NCBI GenBank assembly: GCA_014534295.1
Contig: JACVRU010000003.1
Location: forward strand, 1-27,201
Length of the DNA stretch: 27,201 nucleotides
Origin: Thermoleophilia bacterium
GTDB lineage: Bacteria; Actinomycetota; Thermoleophilia; Gaiellales; Gaiellaceae
Direction: 5' to 3'
Shown in pieces: positions 22,484-27,201 of the stretch (the first letter of the stretch is position 1; each line of letters starts with the position of its first letter). A program made the position numbers and the translations under genes. Under the pieces are notes generated by a model. The model ran no database searches, was not told the origin of the DNA, and saw nothing but the letters and a program-made list of their open reading frames with translations.

Positions 22484-23782
22484 GTGCAGAACTACGTCCT
22501 CAGCGAGCTGGACTCGGGCGAGCGGGTCGTCTCGGAGCGGGTCGAGAGCGTCCGTTCCGTCTCCGTCGGTTTCTGGATCGGCGCCGGCTCGCGGGACGAG
22601 CGCGACGAGAGCGCGGGCGTCACCCACTTCATCGAGCACCTGCTGTTCAAGGGCTCGCGCGACCACACCGCCCAGGAGATCGCGGAGATCTTCGACGCTC
22701 TCGGCGGCGAGCTGAACGCCGCCACCTCCCGCGAGCACACCGTCCTGTACGCCCGCGTCCCGGACGCTCACGTCGCCACGGCGCTCGACGTGATGGCCGA
22801 CATGGTGCTGACGCCGACCTTCGCCGAGCTCGACTCCGAGCGGGACGTCGTCCTCGAGGAGATCGCCATGTACGAGGACACGCCGCAGGAGCTCGTCCAC
22901 GACCTCTTCTCGGAGGCGGTCTTCGGAGACGACGCGCTCGGACGCCCGGTGATCGGGAGCGCCGAGGTGATCGCCTCGATCGCCCGCGGGGACGTCGCGG
23001 GGTACCACGGGGATATGTACGCCGGCACGAACATCGTCATCGCGTCGGCCGGGAACCTCGACCACGAGGAGCTGCTCGCTCTCCTGGAGCGGGTCGAGCG
23101 GACGCGCGCAGGCGCGCTGGCCGGCTCCCCGCCGGCGCGCCCGCTGCTGGTGCAGGCGCCGCCGCCCGGGCTCCGCTTCCAGCGCAAGGACACCGAGCAA
23201 TACCACGTCTGCGTCGGCGCCCCCGGCATCTCGCGCTCGGACCGCCGGCGGTTCGCGGCCTCGCTGCTCGATGCGATCCTCGGCGGCTCCGCGTCGTCGC
23301 GGCTCTTCCAGGAGATCCGCGAGAAGCGGGGGATGGCCTACTCGGTCTACACCTTCCTCTCCCAGTACACGGACACGGGCCTGATCGGCTTCTACGTCGG
23401 GACGCGGGAGGAGAACCTCGGCCCGTGCCTGGAGATCGCCGCGGAGCAGATCGCGGACGTCGCGGCGGGCAACCTCCGCGCGGACGAGCTCGCCCGCGCC
23501 AAGGAGAACATCAAGGGCCGGATCATGCTGTCGATGGAGTCGACCTCGAACCGGATGAGCCGACTCGGCAAGTCGCTGATCACGGACACGGAGCTGCTGA
23601 GCTTCGAGCGCCTGATCGCCGAGATCGACGCCGTCGACGCGGCCGCGGTCTCCGAGCTGGCAGGGCTCCTCCTGGCCGGGCCGCGGCTGGCCGCGGCGGG
23701 GATCGGGCCGGCCGAGGACGTGTTCCGCGCCGCGGTCGGGCGCATGACCCCCGAGCTCGAAGCGCGCGCCGCCGCGGCGTGA
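22484..23782 (+). CDS. M16-family zinc peptidase (processing-peptidase-like)
   Basis: This is 432 residues. The inverted zinc motif is H48-F-I-E51-H52, followed by LLFKGS, with the third ligand Glu125 or Glu126 in VVLEEIAMYED. The inactive-half repeat follows (KDTEQYHVCVGAPG...LLDAILGGSASSRLFQEIREKRGMAYSVYTF), the usual two-domain M16 architecture. No signal peptide is seen. This family lies beside dapA/dapB and RNase J in many Gram-positive genomes; its substrate is not established. It overlaps dapB (GTGA). Confidence 0.93.
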   Translation: MQNYVLSELDSGERVVSERVESVRSVSVGFWIGAGSRDERDESAGVTHFIEHLLFKGSRDHTAQEIAEIFDALGGELNAATSREHTVLYARVPDAHVATALDVMADMVLTPTFAELDSERDVVLEEIAMYEDTPQELVHDLFSEAVFGDDALGRPVIGSAEVIASIARGDVAGYHGDMYAGTNIVIASAGNLDHEELLALLERVERTRAGALAGSPPARPLLVQAPPPGLRFQRKDTEQYHVCVGAPGISRSDRRRFAASLLDAILGGSASSRLFQEIREKRGMAYSVYTFLSQYTDTGLIGFYVGTREENLGPCLEIAAEQIADVAAGNLRADELARAKENIKGRIMLSMESTSNRMSRLGKSLITDTELLSFERLIAEIDAVDAAAVSELAGLLLAGPRLAAAGIGPAEDVFRAAVGRMTPELEARAAAA

Positions 23783-24387
23783 AGGTCTGCCTCTTCGGAC
23801 GGGGAGGCAAAGTCGGTCGCGCGCTCGCTCCGGCGCTCGAGGCGGCCGGCCACGAGCTCGTCGAGCTCGACTTCGCCGAGGCGATGGTCGACTTCACGGC
23901 GCCGGAGGCCGCGCCCGAGCACGTGAGCCGCGCGCTCGAGGCCGGTGTCCCCTGCGTCGTCGGCACGACCGGCTGGGACCCGGCCCCGCTCGGGCAGGCC
24001 GCGCGTGAGCGCGGCCTCGCGCTCTTCCACGCGCCGAACTTCGCGATCGGCGCGGTGCTGATGATGCGGCTGGCGGAGGAGGCCGCGCGCCACCTGCCGC
24101 GCGCCGAGATCGTCGAGCTGCACCACGAGGAGAAGCGCGATGCGCCCTCGGGCACGGCGAAGGCGACCGCCGCGCGGCTGCCGGGGGAGACCCCGATTCA
24201 CTCGATCCGGCTGCCCGGGCTCGTCGCCCACCAGGAGGTGCTGCTCGGCGGCGAGGGCGAGCTGCTGACGATCCGGCACGACGCCTACTCCCGCGAGGCG
24301 TACGTCTCCGGCGTCCTGCTCGCGCTCGAGCGCCTGCCCGACCTCCCGGCCGGCCTGACGACAGGACTCGAGGCCTTCCTGCAGTAA
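23779..24387 (+). CDS. dapB: 4-hydroxy-tetrahydrodipicolinate reductase, short form
   Basis: This is 202 residues, shorter than the usual ~245-270. The Rossmann motif GRGGKVG is at the N-terminus. VDFTAPEA, VVGTTGW, H115-H-E-E-K119-R-D-APSGTA (catalytic His and Lys) and LVAHQEVLLGGEGELLTIRHDAYSR identify DapB. It reduces the DapA product toward diaminopimelate and lysine. GTG 23779 overlaps the M16 stop. The N-terminal cofactor domain appears trimmed by about 40 residues between the first strand and VDFTAPEA. Confidence 0.93.
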   Translation: MKVCLFGRGGKVGRALAPALEAAGHELVELDFAEAMVDFTAPEAAPEHVSRALEAGVPCVVGTTGWDPAPLGQAARERGLALFHAPNFAIGAVLMMRLAEEAARHLPRAEIVELHHEEKRDAPSGTAKATAARLPGETPIHSIRLPGLVAHQEVLLGGEGELLTIRHDAYSREAYVSGVLLALERLPDLPAGLTTGLEAFLQ

Positions 24388-24390
24388 CAT
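24385..24390 (+). promoter_or_regulatory. Candidate -10 box (TAACAT) overlapping the dapB stop
   Basis: The TAA stop of dapB is the first half of TAACAT. The GTG of dapA follows after 8 bases. Confidence 0.35.
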
Positions 24391-24398
24391 CGCCCCAG

Positions 24399-25280
24399 GT
24401 GCTCGGAGAAGTCCTGACCGCGATGGTCACGCCGTTCAGGTCCGACGGCTCGGTCGACCTCGACGCGTTCCGCTCCCTCGCCCGGCACCTCGTCGACAAC
24501 GGCTCGGACGGGCTCGTCGTGACCGGTACGACAGGGGAGTCGCCGACGCTCTCCGACGAGGAGCGATTCGAGCTCTACCAGGCGGCCGTGGACGAGGTCG
24601 GGGACCGCGCGACCGTGATCGCGGGCACGGGCACCTACTCGACCGCGCACTCCGTCCACCTGACCGAGCGTGCGCACGGACTGGGGGTGGACGGCTTCCT
24701 CGTCGTCACGCCGTACTACAACAAGCCGCCGCCGCGGGGGATCGTCGAGCACTTCGGGGCGATCGCGGCCGTCACCGACCGGCCGATCGTCGTCTACAAC
24801 ATCCCCGGCCGCGTCGTCCTCAACCTGGAGCCGGAGACGATCGGCGCGCTGGCGGAGATCGCGAACGTGACGGCCGTGAAGCAGGCGAACGCCGACCGCG
24901 AGCAGGCGCGCCGGATCGTCGAGCTCGGGCTGGATCTCTACGCCGGCGACGACGACCTGATCCTCCCGTTCCTGGAGCTCGGCGGCGTGGGCGGCGTCTG
25001 CGTGCACACGCACGTCGTCGGCCCGCAGGTGAAGGAGCTGATCCGGCTCTTCCGGTCGGGTGACGTGGCGGCCGCGCGGGCGCTCGACGAGCAGCTGCGC
25101 CCGGCGCTCGAGCTCCTCAAGGTCGCCCCGAACCCGATCGCGATCAAGACGGCGCTGAACCTGCTCGGCCACGAGGTCGGCGGGCTACGCCTGCCGCTCG
25201 TCGAGGCGAGCGACGAGGAGGCGGCCCAGGTGCGTGCGTGCCTCGGGCGCCTCGGCCTGCTGACGGCCGCCCCCGCCTAG
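24399..25280 (+). CDS. dapA: 4-hydroxy-tetrahydrodipicolinate synthase
   Basis: This is 293 residues, the usual size. TAMVTPFRSDGSVD, the GTTGE motif (TGTTGESPTL), PYYNKPPPRG, the Tyr133 of VVYNIPGR and the Schiff-base Lys161 (VTAVKQAN) are all present. The enzyme condenses pyruvate with aspartate semialdehyde as the first committed step of lysine/DAP synthesis. It follows dapB by 11 bases. The order M16-dapB-dapA-rnj links cell-wall precursor supply to the L,D-transpeptidase upstream. Confidence 0.97.
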   Translation: MLGEVLTAMVTPFRSDGSVDLDAFRSLARHLVDNGSDGLVVTGTTGESPTLSDEERFELYQAAVDEVGDRATVIAGTGTYSTAHSVHLTERAHGLGVDGFLVVTPYYNKPPPRGIVEHFGAIAAVTDRPIVVYNIPGRVVLNLEPETIGALAEIANVTAVKQANADREQARRIVELGLDLYAGDDDLILPFLELGGVGGVCVHTHVVGPQVKELIRLFRSGDVAAARALDEQLRPALELLKVAPNPIAIKTALNLLGHEVGGLRLPLVEASDEEAAQVRACLGRLGLLTAAPA

Positions 25281-25283
25281 ACT
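25278..25283 (+). promoter_or_regulatory. Candidate -10 box (TAGACT) overlapping the dapA stop
   Basis: The TAG stop of dapA begins TAGACT. The ATG of the RNase J gene follows after exactly 6 bases, without a Shine-Dalgarno. Confidence 0.45.
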
Positions 25284-25289
25284 TCCGCG

Positions 25290-26951
25290 ATGCCCGAAAC
25301 CTGCCGGATCATCGCGCTCGGCGGCCTCGGCGAGGTCGGCAAGAACATGACCGTCTACGAGTGCCGCGGCCGGCTCCTCGTCGTGGACACCGGCCTGGCG
25401 TTCCCGCGAGACGAGCACCTCGGCGTCGACCTCCTGCTCCCCGACTTCGGCTACCTGACGGAGCGACGGGAGGCGGTGCGCGCGATCGTGCTCACGCACG
25501 GGCACGAGGACCACGTCGGCGCGCTGCCGTACGTGCTGCGCGAGCTGGGGCCGGTCCCGGTCTACGGCACGCGGCTCACGATCGGGCTCGTCAAGTCGAA
25601 GCTCGACGAGCACGGGCTGCTGCGCACCGCCGAACTCGAGGAGGTCGACCCGGAACGCAGTCCCGTAGACCTCGACCCTTTCCGGATCGAGCTCGTGCGC
25701 GTCGCCCACTCGATCCCGGATGCGGTCGCACTCGTGATCGAGACGCCCGCAGGACGGATCGTCCACACCGGCGACTACAAGTTCGACCACACGCCCGTCG
25801 ACGGCATCAAGACGGACGTCGGCCGGCTCGCGGAGATCGGCTCGCTCGGGGTCGACCTCCTGCTCGGCGACTCGACGAACGCCGAGCGGCCCGGGGTCAC
25901 GCAGTCGGAGCGGGTGGTGGGGGAGGCTTTCCGCCAGATCGTGCCGCAGCGACGCGGCCGCGTGCTCGTGTCGTCCTTCGCCTCGAACGTCCACCGGATG
26001 CAGCAGGCGATCGACGTGGCCGTGCTGTGCGGCCGGAAGGTCTGCGTCGTCGGCCGCTCGATGCGCAAGAACATCAACATCGCCCGCACCCTCGGCTACG
26101 CGAGCGCGCCCGACGACACGCTGATCAAGCCGGCCGAGCTGGACGACTACCGGCCCGAAGAGGTGCTGATCCTCTGCACGGGCAGCCAGGGCGAGCCGCT
26201 CTCGGCGCTGACGCGGATCGCCTACGGCGACCACCCGGCCGTGAGCGTCGAGCGCGGCGACACCGTGATCATCTCGGCGAAGCCGATTCCCGGGAACGAG
26301 CTGCGCGTCCACGACGCCATCAACGGCCTCGCCAGGCTCGGAGCCGAGGTGCTGCACGAGGAGAACGCGCTCGTCCACGTGTCGGGGCACGGGATGGCCG
26401 AGGAGCTGCGGACGATGCTCTCGCTGCTGCGACCCCGCGCCGTGATGCCCGTCCACGGCGAGTTCCGGATGCTCGCGGCTCACGCTCAGCTCGCTCGCGA
26501 GGCGGGCGTGCCCGCGGACGCGATCGTGCTGGCCGAGAACGGCTCGGTCGTCGAGGTCGGCCCTGGCGCGCCGCCGCGGATCGTCGACCACGTCGAGGCC
26601 GGGATCACCTTCGTCGACGGGCTCGGCGTCGGGGACGTGGAGGACGTCGCGCTCCGCGACCGCCGGCGGCTCTCGGAGGACGGGATCCTGATCATCGTGG
26701 CGACCCTGGCCGGCTCGAACGGGCGACCCACGGCCGAGCCCGAGGTCATCTCCCGGGGTTTCGGCGAGTCGGCCGGCCCGCTGCTCGAGGAGGCCCGCGA
26801 CGAGGCGGGGCGGATCCTCCGCGAGCTCCTCGACGGCGACGTGAGCGAGATCAAGCTGCTCCAGGAGCATCTTCACGACGGCGTCGGGCAGCTGATCTAC
26901 GACCGCACGGGCCGCCGGCCGATGATCCTCCCCGTGGTGATCGAGATATGA
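25290..26951 (+). CDS. rnj: Ribonuclease J
   Basis: This is 553 residues. The metallo-beta-lactamase domain has THGHEDHVG (H70, H72, D74, H75), HSIPDA, and HTGDYKFD. The beta-CASP domain contains GDSTNAERPG, SSFASNVHRMQQA and ILCTGSQGEP, followed by HVSGHG and PVHGEFRML, and a short C-terminal domain. RNase J is a dual 5'-exo/endonuclease in mRNA decay and rRNA maturation. It may pair functionally with the PNPase and NrnA encoded nearby. Confidence 0.96.
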   Translation: MPETCRIIALGGLGEVGKNMTVYECRGRLLVVDTGLAFPRDEHLGVDLLLPDFGYLTERREAVRAIVLTHGHEDHVGALPYVLRELGPVPVYGTRLTIGLVKSKLDEHGLLRTAELEEVDPERSPVDLDPFRIELVRVAHSIPDAVALVIETPAGRIVHTGDYKFDHTPVDGIKTDVGRLAEIGSLGVDLLLGDSTNAERPGVTQSERVVGEAFRQIVPQRRGRVLVSSFASNVHRMQQAIDVAVLCGRKVCVVGRSMRKNINIARTLGYASAPDDTLIKPAELDDYRPEEVLILCTGSQGEPLSALTRIAYGDHPAVSVERGDTVIISAKPIPGNELRVHDAINGLARLGAEVLHEENALVHVSGHGMAEELRTMLSLLRPRAVMPVHGEFRMLAAHAQLAREAGVPADAIVLAENGSVVEVGPGAPPRIVDHVEAGITFVDGLGVGDVEDVALRDRRRLSEDGILIIVATLAGSNGRPTAEPEVISRGFGESAGPLLEEARDEAGRILRELLDGDVSEIKLLQEHLHDGVGQLIYDRTGRRPMILPVVIEI

Positions 26952-27000
26952 GCTCTGGCTCGCTTGCCTCCTTCGCCAGCGACGCCCCAGGAGCACTAGA

Positions 27001-27201
27001 GTGAGCTGGGACGCGGTGCTCGCGGAGCACGCGGCGGAGCAGGAGACCTGTCGGCGCCTCGTGCGGCAACTGCGGGCCTGCGAGACGGCCGCGCTCGCCT
27101 TCTGCCGGCTGCTCGAGCGCTGGGCGCGCGGCGACGCCCGTCCGTCCACGCCCGGCCAGCGGGAGGCCGCCCTCCGCCACGCCGCCGACCGGGTCGAGAC
27201 G
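27001..27201 (+). CDS. Unrecognised protein, N-terminal part (3' end outside window)
   Basis: An open frame from GTG 27001 runs to the window end (67 codons). AGGAG lies 7 bases upstream. The peptide is helical and charged (AVLAEHAAEQETCRRLVRQL, then RACETAALAFCRLLERWARG). I do not recognise it. It follows RNase J by 49 bases and may belong to the same operon. Confidence 0.6.
   Translation, partial: MSWDAVLAEHAAEQETCRRLVRQLRACETAALAFCRLLERWARGDARPSTPGQREAALRHAADRVET

Noticed and set aside
25185..27149. 654-codon minus-strand frame opposite rnj
   Set aside because: It is a shadow of RNase J, and no domain is recognisable.

Overview
The window is very GC-rich, almost wall-to-wall coding DNA with many GTG starts, 4-base ATGA/GTGA overlaps between genes and short intergenic gaps. 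Gene content and order (a rimP-nusA-ylxR-infB run, DUF503-rbfA-nrnA-truB-ribF, rpsO-pnp, an M16 protease with dapB-dapA and RNase J) point to a high-GC actinobacterium. The style of the accessory proteins suggests the Thermoleophilia (Gaiellales/Solirubrobacterales type). This assignment is inference from gene content and recalled family resemblance; no search was run.

Layout. Bases 1-3302 hold the end of a DUF58 gene, a membrane-anchored TgpA-type transglutaminase and a sugar-nucleotidyltransferase-like gene. Bases 3299-4608 hold a TPR protein, a HIT-family protein and D-aminoacyl-tRNA deacylase (dtd). Bases 4609-7920 are an accessory and decay zone. It contains a PspC microprotein, a frameshifted signal-peptide gene, a 44-residue possible zinc microprotein, the ruin of a serine recombinase, a second and broken 3' piece of dtd, an intact small alpha/beta-barrel (ABM-like) gene, a 50-residue membrane protein and a beheaded EamA transporter. 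From 7964 the translation block begins: rimP, nusA, ylxR and infB, fronted by a terminator-shaped hairpin only 14 bases from the rimP start. A convergent secreted protein of unknown function follows. Next come DUF503, rbfA, an NrnA-type DHH phosphoesterase, truB and ribF, then an internally deleted secreted gene and a gamma-glutamyltransferase-like gene on the minus strand. rpsO and pnp are separated by a long imperfect hairpin that resembles, in position, the processed pnp leader of other bacteria. The end holds a PRC-barrel protein and an L,D-transpeptidase (both minus strand), then M16 protease, dapB, dapA, RNase J and the start of an unrecognised gene.

Functionally the window joins translation initiation and ribosome maturation (RimP, IF2, RbfA, TruB, S15), transcription elongation (NusA), RNA turnover (PNPase, RNase J, NrnA), and diaminopimelate/lysine synthesis with cell-wall cross-linking (DapA, DapB, L,D-transpeptidase). 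I found no CRISPR array, rRNA or convincing tRNA, and no intact defence system. The observations most worth a second look are a possible attenuator before rimP-nusA, the pnp leader hairpin, repeated TANNNT boxes 6-8 bases before start codons (three overlapping the previous gene's stop codon), a Cys/His module on the NusA C-terminus, and a decayed recombinase island between two copies of the dtd 3' end.
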